NCBI RefSeq assembly: GCF_016919385.1
Contig: NZ_CP070351.1
Location: forward strand, 248,001-312,000
DNA length: 64,000 bases
DNA from: Gordonia sp. PDNC005
GTDB lineage: Bacteria > Actinomycetota > Actinomycetes > Mycobacteriales > Mycobacteriaceae
Direction: 5' to 3'
A program made the translations under genes and the position numbers. Shown here piece by piece: positions 53,549 to 63,660 of the stretch (positions are counted from its first letter, which is position 1; each line of letters opens with the position of its first letter). The notes under the pieces are model-generated. The model was not told where the DNA came from, ran no database searches, and saw only the letters and a program-made list of their open reading frames with translations.

Positions 53549-54448
53549 TTATACGCCGACGGACTCGGCTGCGGCGACCGTCAGCGCTCCCCATTCGCGC
53601 AGCTGGCGGCCCGACATCGTGGTGTGCGGGCACGACACGATCGCGCCGACGACAGCTCCGGACGCGTCCCGTATCGGAGCACCTATGGTGACCGCTCCCG
53701 CTTCGGTGCCGTCGGTCAGCTCGTCGGCGAGGTAGTCGATGGCGGAGAGCTCAGTGAGCAGGCTGCCGACCCGCGCCCGAAGGGCGGTAGGCACCGAGTC
53801 GAGTGCCGACAGCGCGTCGATCACCGCACGATGCCCGTCGGTGATCCGCTCGATCGAGAACCCACGCGATTGGATCTCGGTGAGGGCGGCCCTGAGTCTG
53901 GCCCGGTCGGATTCGGCCGCGGAGGCGATCCAGGCTTCCCGAGTCGCCGGCTCCGACCACGCCACGAACTCGCGGCAGATCGGCGGCCGAAGACGGATCG
54001 GCCGGTTCGGCTTCATCCACTCGACGTCTGCACTGTGCTCGACGAGCACGGACGGGGGCCAGCAGTACTCGATGACGGTGATCGTCTCGTCGTCGATGCG
54101 GCGAGCCAGAAAGCAGGGGGCTCCGGTCTGAGCGACGAGGGTCTCCATAGCGGGGCGGGCGTCCAGCGCGAGGCGATCGGCGCCGACGGCGCGGCGTGCG
54201 GTGTGCAGGAACGCGGGGCCGAGGCCGACTCCGCCGGTGTCGGCCCGGCGTGTGAGCCACCTGGCGTCGACCAGTTCGGCGACGATCGCGTGCACGGTTG
54301 CGCGCGGCAGCTGTGTGTCGCGCACGATGTCGGCCAGAGTGGGAGGGTGACCCGCATGCGCGACGATGTAGTCGAGCACAACGGTCACCCGCCTGGTCGG
54401 TGGGGAAGGTTGACGTGCGCTTCCACTTTCGCTTACCGTCGGTGACAC
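53549..54448 (-). CDS. IclR family transcriptional regulator
   Basis: A 299-residue regulator. The N-terminal helix-turn-helix (LADIVRDTQLPRATVHAIVAELVDARWL) is followed by a ligand-binding domain; the ICREFVAWS stretch and TIGAPIRDASGAVVGAIVSC near the end are IclR-like, but the sequence is diverged. Start GTG at 54448. It diverges from cysD, and an 18-bp palindrome sits between the two. It may regulate itself, the cupin, and possibly sulfate activation. Confidence 0.8.
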   Translation of the reverse strand: MSPTVSESGSARQPSPPTRRVTVVLDYIVAHAGHPPTLADIVRDTQLPRATVHAIVAELVDARWLTRRADTGGVGLGPAFLHTARRAVGADRLALDARPAMETLVAQTGAPCFLARRIDDETITVIEYCWPPSVLVEHSADVEWMKPNRPIRLRPPICREFVAWSEPATREAWIASAAESDRARLRAALTEIQSRGFSIERITDGHRAVIDALSALDSVPTALRARVGSLLTELSAIDYLADELTDGTEAGAVTIGAPIRDASGAVVGAIVSCPHTTMSGRQLREWGALTVAAAESVGV

Positions 54449-54462
54449 ATTTGCAACACTAG

Positions 54463-54480
54463 GTGTCGAATATTCGACAC
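54463..54480. promoter_or_regulatory. 18-bp perfect palindrome between iclR-type gene and cysD
   Basis: GTGTCGAATATTCGACAC is perfectly symmetrical and is 20 bp before the cysD start codon and 15 bp from the IclR start codon. Likely operator for the IclR protein or a sulfur regulator. Confidence 0.65.
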
Positions 54481-54499
54481 GTCAAGGAGGCTTCCCGCA

Positions 54500-55387
54500 G
54501 TGATAGCCGAACTCGAAGCCGAATCGGTGCACATCTTCCGCGAGGTCGCGGCCCAATTCGAGCACCCGGTGATGCTGTTCTCCGGCGGCAAAGACTCCGT
54601 CGTCATGTTCCACCTCGCGCGCAAGGCTTTCTGGCCCGCACCCGTGCCGTTCCCCCTCATGCACATCGACACCGGTCACAACTTCGACGAGGTCATCGAG
54701 TTCCGGGACCGCCTCGTCGAGCAGACCGGGGCGCGACTCGTCGTCAGCAGCGTGCAGGACGACATCGACGCCGGTCGGGTCGTCGAACAGACCGGCCCCG
54801 GCACCTCGCGCAACCGGCTGCAGACTGCGGCACTCCTGCGTGGCATCCGCGACGGCAGGTACGACGCGGTGTTCGGAGGAGCTCGGCGAGACGAGGAGAA
54901 GGCCCGCGCGAAGGAGCGGGTGTTCAGCTTCCGCGACTCGTTCGGCGCGTGGGATCCGCGGAACCAGCGACCAGAATTGTGGAACCTCTACAACGGGCGG
55001 CACGCCCGCGGGGAGCACATCCGTGTGTTCCCGCTGAGCAACTGGACCGAACACGACATCTGGGAGTACATCGCCGCCGAGCAGATCGAGCTCCCGTCGA
55101 TCTACTACGCACACGAGCGGCTGGTGGTACCGCGTGACGGCATGCTGCTCGCAGACACCAGGTTCCTCGAGAAGTACCCCGGTGAGACGGCGCACGTGGA
55201 GCGGGTGCGGTTCCGCACCGTCGGCGACGCCACGTGCACCGGCTGCGTCGAAAGCGCCGCAGACACCCCGGAGAAGGTGATCGACGAGGTCGCCGCCACC
55301 CGCGTGACCGAACGCGGCGCGACCCGCGCCGACGATCGGATCTCCGAAGCCGGCATGGAAGACCGCAAGAAGGAGGGGTACTTCTGA
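54500..55387 (+). CDS. cysD: CysD, sulfate adenylyltransferase subunit 2
   Basis: A 295-residue ATP sulfurylase small subunit. The PP-loop SGGKDSVV (residues 28-35) binds ATP. Further family blocks are HIDTGHNFDEVIEFRD, FGGARRDEEKARAKER and LSNWTEHDIWEYI. With CysN it makes APS from sulfate and ATP. Start GTG with AAGGAGG about 9 nt upstream. It shares one base with cysNC (TGATG). APS feeds cysteine synthesis and PAPS-dependent sulfation. Confidence 0.93.
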   Translation: MIAELEAESVHIFREVAAQFEHPVMLFSGGKDSVVMFHLARKAFWPAPVPFPLMHIDTGHNFDEVIEFRDRLVEQTGARLVVSSVQDDIDAGRVVEQTGPGTSRNRLQTAALLRGIRDGRYDAVFGGARRDEEKARAKERVFSFRDSFGAWDPRNQRPELWNLYNGRHARGEHIRVFPLSNWTEHDIWEYIAAEQIELPSIYYAHERLVVPRDGMLLADTRFLEKYPGETAHVERVRFRTVGDATCTGCVESAADTPEKVIDEVAATRVTERGATRADDRISEAGMEDRKKEGYF

Positions 55388-57252
55388 TGAGCACCGCCCA
55401 CAACGCCGAGCGCGGCCGTGACGATCTGCTGCGCATCGCCACCGCAGGCAGCGTCGACGACGGCAAGTCGACGCTCATCGGACGCCTCCTCTACGACTCG
55501 AAGTCGATCTTCACCGACCAACTCGAAGCGGTCGAGCGGACCAGCGCGCAGCGCGGCGACGAGACCGCCGACCTCTCGTTGCTCACAGATGGTCTCCGCG
55601 CCGAACGTGAGCAGGGCATCACGATCGACGTCGCCTACCGCTACTTCTCCACGCCAGCGCGGAAGTTCATCATCGCCGACTCTCCGGGGCACGTGCAGTA
55701 CACGCGCAACATGGTCACCGGGGCCTCCACCGCGGACCTCGCGATCATCCTCGTCGACGCACGCAAGGGTGTGCTCGAACAGACTCGTCGACACGCGTTC
55801 CTGTCGTCATTGCTCGGAATCCCTCACCTGACGGTGTGTGTCAACAAGATGGATCTCGTCGACTACTCCCAGGGGCGGTACGAGGAGATCGTCGACGAGT
55901 TCACGGCATTCGCGGCGAAGCTCAACGTCACCGATGTCATGTTCATCCCGATCTCCGCGCTCCGCGGTGACAACGTCGTGGACAAGTCGGAAGTCATGGA
56001 CTGGTACACGGGCCGACCGCTCCTCGGGCACTTGGAGACGGTGCACATCGCGTCCGACCGCAATCTCATCGACGCGCGCTTCCCGGTTCAGTACGTGATC
56101 CGCCCACAGCGCGGGGACGGTTTCGACCACCGTGCGTTCGCTGGAACCGTCGCGGGCGGAGCGCTCGCAGTCGGCGACAAGGTGGTCGCACTCCCCGGCG
56201 GCTTCGGTACCGAGGTCGCGAAGATTTGGGGTCCGGGAGGCAGCGAGATGACCGAGGCGGTCGCGGGAGCGGCGGTGTCGATCGAGCTGGCCGACGAGAT
56301 CGACATCGTGCGAGGCGACATGCTGGTCCGTCCGGGCAACCGGCCGCACGTCGGCAGGGACCTGGACGCCATGGTGTGCTGGTTCTCCGAGTCGACGGTT
56401 CTCGCCGAGGGCAACACGTACCTGATGCTGTGCGGAACCAGGGAGACGCGGGTGTCCGTCACCTCGCTGACCTATCGCCTCGACGTCAACACCTTGCATC
56501 GCGATGCCGATGCCGACCTGATTGAGCTCAACGAGATCGCTCGTGTGGAACTCCACTGTCAACATCCGATGATGTTCGACGAGTACCGCCGCAACCGGGC
56601 GACCGGCAGTTTCATTCTGATCGACGAGTCGACGAACGCGACGGTCGCCGCGGGCATGATCGGTGCGCCCGTCAGCCACGACACCAACGTGGTGTGGCAG
56701 GCGACGAAGGTGTCGCGCGAGCACCGCTCCTACCGCGGAGCGACGATCTGGCTCACGGGTCTGTCGGGGTCGGGCAAGTCGACGTTGGCGACCGAACTGG
56801 AGCGACGCTTCGTCGCCGAAGGCCGTCCGGCGTACCTGCTGGACGGTGACAATCTCCGACACGGGCTCAACGCGGATCTCGGATTCGGTGATGACGATCG
56901 GCGCGAGAACATCCGCCGGACAGCGGAGGTCGCCTCACTCTTCGCGGACTCGGGCGCCGTCGCACTGGTGTCGTTGATCAGTCCGTTCGCAGCGGAACGG
57001 CAACGTGCCCGCGAGATCCATGCCGCGCGGGACATTCCGTTCTACGAGGTCTTCGTCGACACGCCGCTCGATGACTGCGAAGCCCGCGATCCCAAGGGGC
57101 TCTATGCGCGGGCTCGTGCGGGTGAGATCACGCAGTTCACCGGCATCGACTCACCGTATGAGCGCCCCGTGACGCCCGAACTGGTGATCCGTCCCTCAGA
57201 CGGCTCCCCGTCCGACATCGCCGACCTCATCCTGGAGAGGCTGGGCCTATAG
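55387..57252 (+). CDS. cysNC: CysNC, sulfate adenylyltransferase GTPase subunit fused to APS kinase
   Basis: A 621-residue bifunctional protein. The N-terminal GTPase domain has G1 GSVDDGKST (residues 21-29), G3 DSPGH and G4 NKMD, followed by two beta-barrel domains. The C-terminal APS kinase domain starts near residue 445, with P-loop GLSGSGKST at 458-466 and LDGDNLRHGL. CysN couples GTP hydrolysis to APS formation; CysC phosphorylates APS to PAPS. The fusion is normal in mycobacteria and relatives. PAPS could supply the sulfotransferase at 44915-46090. Confidence 0.92.
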   Translation: MSTAHNAERGRDDLLRIATAGSVDDGKSTLIGRLLYDSKSIFTDQLEAVERTSAQRGDETADLSLLTDGLRAEREQGITIDVAYRYFSTPARKFIIADSPGHVQYTRNMVTGASTADLAIILVDARKGVLEQTRRHAFLSSLLGIPHLTVCVNKMDLVDYSQGRYEEIVDEFTAFAAKLNVTDVMFIPISALRGDNVVDKSEVMDWYTGRPLLGHLETVHIASDRNLIDARFPVQYVIRPQRGDGFDHRAFAGTVAGGALAVGDKVVALPGGFGTEVAKIWGPGGSEMTEAVAGAAVSIELADEIDIVRGDMLVRPGNRPHVGRDLDAMVCWFSESTVLAEGNTYLMLCGTRETRVSVTSLTYRLDVNTLHRDADADLIELNEIARVELHCQHPMMFDEYRRNRATGSFILIDESTNATVAAGMIGAPVSHDTNVVWQATKVSREHRSYRGATIWLTGLSGSGKSTLATELERRFVAEGRPAYLLDGDNLRHGLNADLGFGDDDRRENIRRTAEVASLFADSGAVALVSLISPFAAERQRAREIHAARDIPFYEVFVDTPLDDCEARDPKGLYARARAGEITQFTGIDSPYERPVTPELVIRPSDGSPSDIADLILERLGL

Positions 57253-57328
57253 GCCGGGAAGGCTCCGACTTGGAAGCGTTGCTCGCTTCTGCGACGGTGA
57301 CGCCGCCGACGGTGTCGTGAGCGATCGG

Positions 57329-57616
57329 TCAGCGCAGACCGTCGAGTGCGCGTGCCTGGGTGCGGAGCACGTGTCCCTTCAAGACCAGGACGAACGCGAT
57401 CGTCGCTGGGATTCCGACAAAGATGAGTCGACCACTGAGATAGCTGGCGAGGTGCTGTCCCGGATCGACGGTCCCGTTCGGTAGGGTCAGAATGTCGGTG
57501 AGTAGGAAGCCGATGGTGGCGCCGAGCACCGTGAACGACGTGATGAGAAGGGCTCTGGCCCGAAATCGAAGCTGTCGAGCCCGGCGGTCGGACTCGGTGT
57601 CGGAACTGGATGCCAT
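57329..57616 (-). CDS. Small two-TM membrane protein
   Basis: A 95-residue protein with a basic N-terminal region and two hydrophobic helices (LLITSFTVLGATIGFLLTDIL and LIFVGIPATIAFVLVLKG). The ATG at 57616 is used; it lies on the edge of an inverted repeat and has no RBS, so translation may be leaderless. A TTG at 57637 would give a longer form. Family not recognised. Confidence 0.6.
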   Translation of the reverse strand: MASSSDTESDRRARQLRFRARALLITSFTVLGATIGFLLTDILTLPNGTVDPGQHLASYLSGRLIFVGIPATIAFVLVLKGHVLRTQARALDGLR

Positions 57617-57646
57617 ACAGCAAATGCTAGCAAACAATTTGCTGTA
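57616..57646. promoter_or_regulatory. Inverted repeat at the start of the small membrane protein gene
   Basis: TACAGCAAAT (57616-57625) and ATTTGCTGTA (57637-57646) are perfect 10-bp arms with an 11-bp spacer. The right-hand end on the minus strand runs directly into the ATG. A further TTTGCTA lies in the spacer. It looks like a repressor site over a leaderless start. Confidence 0.6.
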
Positions 57647-57681
57647 GCAAGCACGCGCGACAGTGGGTGCCGCGCAGTGCT

Positions 57682-59367
57682 TCAGCGACGCGTGGGTGCG
57701 AGACGAGAGAGTGCCGCTCGAACGTCGGATGCGGCGAGGGTCATCAGGTCGATGTCCGTCAAGGTGTCGAGGCTGCCCGACGACGCGAGTCGATGCTCGC
57801 GTTCCTCCTCGGCGGCCTCGATCAGGTTGCGGGCGTGCCTGCCGTTGCCTGCGACGTCGATCGCCGGACGTGATCCGATGCTCGAGGAGCAGAGCAGGCC
57901 GAACGACTCCTCGAGTGCGTGAACTGCACCGGGATCGAGACGCGAGTCGCGCGACAGTGCGATCGACTCGGCGATCTGCACCAACTCAGTCGGTGTGTAG
58001 GAGTCGAACCGGAGGCGGCGGGAGAAGCGCGACGCGAGGCCCTCGTTGGCGGCGAGGAGGCGGTTGATCTCGTCGTCGTACCCGGCGATGATCACCACGA
58101 GCCGGTCGCGGTCGTTCTCCATCCGAGCGAGGAGAGTGTCGACGGCTTCGCGACCGAAGGCGTCGCCGCCGGACAGGCCTTCCTGAATCAGCGTGTACGC
58201 CTCGTCGATCAGCAAGACGCCGCCGACTGCGGAGTCGATGACGGCCGACGTCTTGGGCGCCGTCGAGCCCAGGTGTGTGCCGACGAGATCCTTCCGGCTG
58301 ACTTCGACCACGGTGTCGGAGTCGAGGACGCCGAGTGCCCGGAACAGTCGTGCGATAAGACGCGCGACAGTCGTCTTGCCGGTTCCGGGTGGCCCGGTGA
58401 ACGCCAGATGCAGACTTCGTGACTGGGTGCGCAGTCCTTTCTCTGATCGGACCTGCGCCAGGCGCGATGCCGACCGCAGTCGGTCCACCTGTGCCTTCAC
58501 CGCAACCAGGCCGATCTGCGCGTTGAGTTCGTCGATGACGGCGACCGCTGCAGCGTCGTCCGGCGAGGTCAGCGTCTCGGTCGTACTCGTCTCGGTGCCC
58601 TCGACGGCCAGTCGATACCGGGGATCGGCGAGCGCGTCGGCGGCCTCGGAGAGCATCGGGTCGAGGGCGTACGCCTCTTGAAAGCATGGCAGTGCGGCGT
58701 CCTCGTCGCCTCTGGTCCGCAGGGTCATGCCCATCATGAACAGCGCCTGCGCGCGGGCGTTGACCAGCCCGGAGTCGCGTACCGACATCAGGCGGCGCAG
58801 GCCTTCGTCGAACAACCCGAGATGCGCGCACGCCGTTCCGGCGAGGAAGTCGCAGGCAGCACGCAGGTACTCGTCGGATGACGGCGAGCCGGAGAGCGCT
58901 TCGAGGACGTTCCGCCACTGTCGGCGAGCCAACGCGATCAGCGCCCGGCAATAGGGCGTCGACGGTCCGTCTACGTCGGCGTCGAGGACGTCTGCTGCGC
59001 CGTCCGGGTCACCTCCGGTAAGCAGCGAAGCCGCGTAGACCACTGCGGCGTCGGAAGCCGTCGACACCGGAAGGTCGATGAACATGCCCGTCGGGAGATG
59101 CCCGACTAGATGTCCGGCCGCCAGACCGATACGTCGTTGATCAGCACCGATCCTTGCCCGCGAGCGGTACAGGCCGAGCACGCATGCTCCCGATCGGTCA
59201 CCGGCGGCCGCGCGTCCGAGCCAGGCGTCGCCCATCGTCGGGTCGATGTCGGTGGCGAGTGTGAAGGCCGCCAGCGCTCGATCCCGATCGGGTGGCGTCT
59301 CGGCGACGAGCACGCCGAGTGCTCCGAGGCCCGCTGTGAAATAGTCGCGCGCACTACCGACATTCAT
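57682..59367 (-). CDS. eccA: EccA-type AAA+ ATPase (type VII secretion-like)
   Basis: A 561-residue protein. Residues 1 to about 270 are helical repeats (TPR-like). The C-terminal CbbX/EccA AAA+ domain has Walker A GPPGTGKTT (325-333), Walker B LLIDEA with Asp388-Glu389, and ARMENDRDRLVVIIAGYDDEI. EccA proteins assist ESX substrates in the cytosol. The ATG at 59367 follows GGGGGGA. No other ESX gene (eccB-E, esxA/B, PE/PPE, mycP) is in the window; its neighbours are a small membrane protein and purL. It may serve an ESX locus elsewhere or have another client. Confidence 0.85.
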   Translation of the reverse strand: MNVGSARDYFTAGLGALGVLVAETPPDRDRALAAFTLATDIDPTMGDAWLGRAAAGDRSGACVLGLYRSRARIGADQRRIGLAAGHLVGHLPTGMFIDLPVSTASDAAVVYAASLLTGGDPDGAADVLDADVDGPSTPYCRALIALARRQWRNVLEALSGSPSSDEYLRAACDFLAGTACAHLGLFDEGLRRLMSVRDSGLVNARAQALFMMGMTLRTRGDEDAALPCFQEAYALDPMLSEAADALADPRYRLAVEGTETSTTETLTSPDDAAAVAVIDELNAQIGLVAVKAQVDRLRSASRLAQVRSEKGLRTQSRSLHLAFTGPPGTGKTTVARLIARLFRALGVLDSDTVVEVSRKDLVGTHLGSTAPKTSAVIDSAVGGVLLIDEAYTLIQEGLSGGDAFGREAVDTLLARMENDRDRLVVIIAGYDDEINRLLAANEGLASRFSRRLRFDSYTPTELVQIAESIALSRDSRLDPGAVHALEESFGLLCSSSIGSRPAIDVAGNGRHARNLIEAAEEEREHRLASSGSLDTLTDIDLMTLAASDVRAALSRLAPTRR

Positions 59368-59479
59368 CGTGATCCCCCCGAATCGACTGTCCGATACGAC
59401 TGTAGTGGTGACGCCTTCCCGATGCAGTCGATCGAGCCGTATTGGGTGATGGACCGGAGCACTCGCGCGCTGACATAGA

Positions 59480-61810
59480 ATGTCTGCTGTGAGCGCCCAG
59501 GTAGATACCGTTTCCCACGCCGCCGAGACCCCCGACACACCGCAGCCGTACGCCGAGCTCGGTTTGAAGGACGACGAGTACGCGCGTATCCGCGAGATCC
59601 TGGGCCGTCGTCCCACGGACGCGGAACTCGCGATGTACTCGGTGATGTGGTCCGAGCACTGCAGCTACAAGTCGTCGAAGGTGCACCTGCGTTACTTCGG
59701 TGAGACCACCACCGACGAGATGCGGTCGAGCATGCTCGCGGGCATCGGCGAGAACGCAGGCGTCGTCGACGTGGGTGACGGCTGGGCCGTGACGTTCAAG
59801 GTCGAGTCGCACAATCACCCGAGTTACGTGGAGCCCTACCAGGGCGCGGCCACCGGTGTCGGCGGCATCGTCCGCGACATCATGGCGATGGGCGCCCGCC
59901 CGATCGCAGTGATGGACCAGCTGCGTTTTGGTGCCGCCGATCATCCGGACACCCGTCGCGTGGTCGACGGCGTGGTCCGCGGCGTCGGGGGTTACGGCAA
60001 CTCGCTCGGCCTGCCGAACATCGGCGGCGAGACCGTCTTCGACGCCAGCTACCAGGGCAATCCGCTGGTCAACGCGCTCTGCGCCGGTGTCCTCCGCGCT
60101 GAAGACCTGCACCTCGCTTTCGCGTCGGGTGCGGGCAACAAGATCATCCTGTTCGGTGCCCGCACGGGCCTCGACGGCATCGGCGGCGTGTCGGTCCTCG
60201 CGTCGGAGACCTTCGACGATGCGGACGCCGGGAGCGAAGCGAGCGGGTCCGATGGTTCAGCGGGGAATCGTTCCTCTCGCAAGAAGCTGCCGAGCGTCCA
60301 GGTCGGCGACCCGTTCACCGAGAAGGTGCTCATCGAGTGCTGCCTCGACCTGTACCGCGAGGGCCTCGTCGTCGGCATCCAGGACCTCGGCGGCGCCGGA
60401 CTCTCGTGCGCCACGAGCGAGCTCGCCGCCGCGGGCGACGGCGGCATGCACATCGACCTCGAGAAGGTCCCGATGCGTGCCGTCGGCATGACGCCGGCCG
60501 AGGTGCTGTCGAGCGAGTCGCAGGAGCGCATGTGCGCCGTCGTCACGCCCGAGAACGTCGACAAGTTCATGGAGGTGTGCCGCAAGTGGGACGCCCTGGC
60601 CACCGTGATCGGCGAGGTCACCGACGGTGAGCACCTCCAGATCACCTGGCACGGCGAGACCGTCGTCGACGTGCCGCCGCGCACCGTGGCCCACGACGGC
60701 CCGGTGTACAACCGTCCCGTCGAGCGCCCCGATTGGCAGGACGACGTCATCGCGTCGACCACCGCAGGTCTGAAGCGTCCGGAGACCGGCGACGAGCTGC
60801 GCGAGACGTTCCTGAAGATGGTCGCCAGCCCCGCGTTGTGCAGCCGCAAGTTCATCACTGAGCAGTACGACCGCTACGTCCGTGGCAACACTGTGCTCGC
60901 TGAGCACGCCGACTCCGGCATGGTCCGCATCGACGAGAAGACCGGTCGCGGCGTAGCGATCTCGACCGACGCGTCGGGCCGCTACACCTACCTCGATCCG
61001 TACAACGGCGCGCAACTCGCGCTCGCCGAGGCGTTCCGCAACGTCGCGGTGTCGGGCGCCAAGCCGAGCGCGGTGAGCAACTGCCTCAACTTCGGTTCGC
61101 CCGAGGACCCGGCCGTCATGTGGCAGTTCAGCCAGGCCGTCCGCGGCCTCGCCGACGGCTGCGCCGAACTGGGCATCCCGGTGACCGGCGGCAACGTCAG
61201 CTTCTACAACCAGACCGGCTCGACGGCGATCCTTCCGACCCCGGTGGTCGCTGTGCTGGGTGTGATCGACGACGTCCGTCGTCGCATCCCGAACGGCATC
61301 GGCACGGAGCCGGGTGAGACGCTCATCCTGATGGGCGACACCCTCGACGAGTTCGACGGTTCCATCTGGTCGCAGGTTGAGCACGATCACCTCGGCGGCG
61401 TGCCGCCGAAGGTCGACCTCAAGCGTGAGCGCCTGCTCAGCGACATCCTGATCGCCGCTTCGCGGGACGGTCTTGTGTCGGCCGCGCACGACCTGTCCGA
61501 AGGCGGCCTGATCCAGGCCGTCGCCGAGGCGGCTCTCGCCGGTGAGACGGGCTGCCGCATCCTGCTGCCGGAGGGCGCCGACCCGTTCGTGTGGCTCTTC
61601 TCGGAGTCGACCGGTCGTGTGCTCGTCGCCGTTCCGCGGTCGGAGGAGACCCGATTCACGGGCATGCTGACCGCGCGTCAGATGCCGTGGACGCGCATCG
61701 GCGTCGTCGACCAGGGCAGCGATGAACTCGAGGTCCAGGACCAGTTCTCCGTGAAGCTCACTGAACTGCGGGAAGCGCACGAAGGCACACTGCCGGAGCT
61801 CTTCGGCTGA
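59480..61810 (+). CDS. purL: PurL, phosphoribosylformylglycinamidine synthase II
   Basis: A 776-residue stand-alone PurL of purine synthesis (FGAR to FGAM, ATP and glutamine-derived ammonia from PurQ). Signature blocks are [58 protein letters not shown] and [14 protein letters not shown] 59480 is taken; GTG 59489 is an alternative. An unusual Gly/Ser/Asp stretch of about 14 residues (from residue 249) precedes [13 protein letters not shown] and is encoded by a dispersed repeat. Divergent from eccA. Confidence 0.93.
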   Translation: MSAVSAQVDTVSHAAETPDTPQPYAELGLKDDEYARIREILGRRPTDAELAMYSVMWSEHCSYKSSKVHLRYFGETTTDEMRSSMLAGIGENAGVVDVGDGWAVTFKVESHNHPSYVEPYQGAATGVGGIVRDIMAMGARPIAVMDQLRFGAADHPDTRRVVDGVVRGVGGYGNSLGLPNIGGETVFDASYQGNPLVNALCAGVLRAEDLHLAFASGAGNKIILFGARTGLDGIGGVSVLASETFDDADAGSEASGSDGSAGNRSSRKKLPSVQVGDPFTEKVLIECCLDLYREGLVVGIQDLGGAGLSCATSELAAAGDGGMHIDLEKVPMRAVGMTPAEVLSSESQERMCAVVTPENVDKFMEVCRKWDALATVIGEVTDGEHLQITWHGETVVDVPPRTVAHDGPVYNRPVERPDWQDDVIASTTAGLKRPETGDELRETFLKMVASPALCSRKFITEQYDRYVRGNTVLAEHADSGMVRIDEKTGRGVAISTDASGRYTYLDPYNGAQLALAEAFRNVAVSGAKPSAVSNCLNFGSPEDPAVMWQFSQAVRGLADGCAELGIPVTGGNVSFYNQTGSTAILPTPVVAVLGVIDDVRRRIPNGIGTEPGETLILMGDTLDEFDGSIWSQVEHDHLGGVPPKVDLKRERLLSDILIAASRDGLVSAAHDLSEGGLIQAVAEAALAGETGCRILLPEGADPFVWLFSESTGRVLVAVPRSEETRFTGMLTARQMPWTRIGVVDQGSDELEVQDQFSVKLTELREAHEGTLPELFG
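60224..60250. repeat. Dispersed GC repeat inside purL
   Basis: This 27-bp element matches 44928-44954 at 25 of 27 positions and lies in a loop region where PurL tolerates length change. It adds [13 protein letters not shown] residues in frame. Confidence 0.65.
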
Positions 61811-61899
61811 GTCTCCTCGACCTTCGCGCGCTGCCTTCGCCTGCTCGTCGCGCGGCAGACTCCATCGGCTCGCTCCTACGGGTCCCGACAGCGGGACTC

Positions 61900-63531
61900 G
61901 TGGGGGCGACGCTGTTCCTGTGGATGTCGTTGACACCGTCCCTCCTACCGCGGGACTGGATGTTTCAGGGCCTCATCGGCGGGATCAGTGCGGCGATCGG
62001 TCACGGGATCGGGATCGTCGTCGCCGGGGCGGCGCGACGCTGGCTGGTTCCGAGGCTGGGATTCTGGCCGCCGTCGACAATCGTGCAGACGAGGATCCGG
62101 TTGGGGATTCACACGATCTGTGCGGTGGGCACCGTGCTCATGCTGGTCGCGGCGGTGCGGTGGCAGCGCCAGATCGCCGACTACATGGGCACCGTCCCGC
62201 CCACCGTCCTCGGCTACTCCCGGACGATAGTGTTGAGCGCCGTCATCGGCCTGATGATCCTCGCGACGGCCCGTGGCCTTCGCGACGAGAGCAGGTGGGT
62301 TGCCGGGCTGCTCATCAGGCGGTGGCGGTTTCCGCGGCGCGCGGCCGTTGCTGTCGGCGCGGTCGCCGTTGCGCTCGTGACGTACCTTCTTGTCGCCGGT
62401 GTCGGGGTTCGAGTGGGATATGCCGCGTTGAACTGGGCGTTCAGCGCGCAGAACGACACCACTCGCGACGGGGCCGTGCAGCCGACACTGCCGGAGAAGT
62501 CGGGGAGCCCGGCGTCGAGGGCGTCCTGGGAGTCGCTCGGATTCGAGGGCCGGAACTTCGTCTCAGGTGGAGTCCGCGCCGCCGAGTTGAGTCGACTGAC
62601 GGGCCGCCCGGCGAAGGAGCCGATTCGCGTTTACGCAGGCCTGGAGACCGCTGGCGACACCGATGCGCGGATGCGGGTGATCGTCGACGAACTCGAACGC
62701 ACCGGCGCGTTCGACAGGAAGACGCTCGTCGTCATTCCGACGACAGGCACGGGATGGGTCAATCCGACCGCTGCGCAGACGATGGAACTGGTTGCGGACG
62801 GTGACTCGGCCCTCGTGGCCGCGCAGTATTCGTATCTGCCGAGTTGGTTGTCGTTCGTCGCCGACCGGCAGGCCGCCGCCGACGCCGGGCGAGCCTTGGT
62901 GACCGCCGTGCACGATCGGTGGCTCACAAAACCCGCAGGCCACCGCCCGAAGTTGTTCGTCTACGGCGAGAGCTTGGGGACGCAGGCGGGTGAGGGAGCG
63001 TTCGACGGCCTCGCCGAGATCCGGGACACCGTCGACGGTGTGCTGTGGGTGGGTCCGCCGAACTCGAACCCTTTGTGGCGCAGTCTCACCGACAGGCGCG
63101 ATCCGGGGACGCCGGAGACGGAGCCGACGTACGCCGACGGCCTGGTGGTTCGGTTCGCGAACGACGCCGAAGGCATCACACGGAATGCACGAGAGTGGTT
63201 GGCGCCGCGGGTCCTGTATCTCCAGCATCCGTCCGACCCCGTTGTCTGGTGGTCCACTGACCTGCTGTTCTCCGAACCGGACTGGCTCGCCGAACGGACT
63301 GCCGGCAACGCCTCCGCCATGCGGTGGTACCCGATCGTCACGTTCTGGCAGGTCAGTGCCGACCTCGGAAACGCGGCAGGCGTGCCCGACGGTCACGGAC
63401 ACAACTACGGCACACAGATCCTCGACGGTTGGGTCGCGGTGACGAACCCAGACGGTTGGACTGCCGCCGACACCGAACGCATCCGCAACGCGCTCCACGA
63501 ACTCCGGGGGCATGACGGACCGGAGAAGTAG
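61900..63531 (+). CDS. Membrane alpha/beta hydrolase (Abhydrolase_9 type)
   Basis: A 543-residue protein. The N-terminal half has about four TM helices (TLFLWMSLTPSLLPRDW at the start is typical of the family's N-terminal domain). The C-terminal half is an alpha/beta hydrolase with nucleophile motif GESLGTQ and a late His in GHGHNYG. The substrate is unknown; related proteins are widespread in Mycobacteriales. The start is uncertain: GTG 61900 is the only plausible codon, although the open frame extends upstream. It follows purL by about 90 bases. Confidence 0.78.
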   Translation: MGATLFLWMSLTPSLLPRDWMFQGLIGGISAAIGHGIGIVVAGAARRWLVPRLGFWPPSTIVQTRIRLGIHTICAVGTVLMLVAAVRWQRQIADYMGTVPPTVLGYSRTIVLSAVIGLMILATARGLRDESRWVAGLLIRRWRFPRRAAVAVGAVAVALVTYLLVAGVGVRVGYAALNWAFSAQNDTTRDGAVQPTLPEKSGSPASRASWESLGFEGRNFVSGGVRAAELSRLTGRPAKEPIRVYAGLETAGDTDARMRVIVDELERTGAFDRKTLVVIPTTGTGWVNPTAAQTMELVADGDSALVAAQYSYLPSWLSFVADRQAAADAGRALVTAVHDRWLTKPAGHRPKLFVYGESLGTQAGEGAFDGLAEIRDTVDGVLWVGPPNSNPLWRSLTDRRDPGTPETEPTYADGLVVRFANDAEGITRNAREWLAPRVLYLQHPSDPVVWWSTDLLFSEPDWLAERTAGNASAMRWYPIVTFWQVSADLGNAAGVPDGHGHNYGTQILDGWVAVTNPDGWTAADTERIRNALHELRGHDGPEK

Positions 63532-63660
63532 CGATCCCAAACGGTCCATGCCCCGTCGTACGACCGGATGAGGTCAGGGCGCTGAATGGGTAATCTCTGC
63601 TCGACTCGTCAGAGCCAGTTACGATTACGTCTCCATGATCCGAACCGAACAGGACCGACC

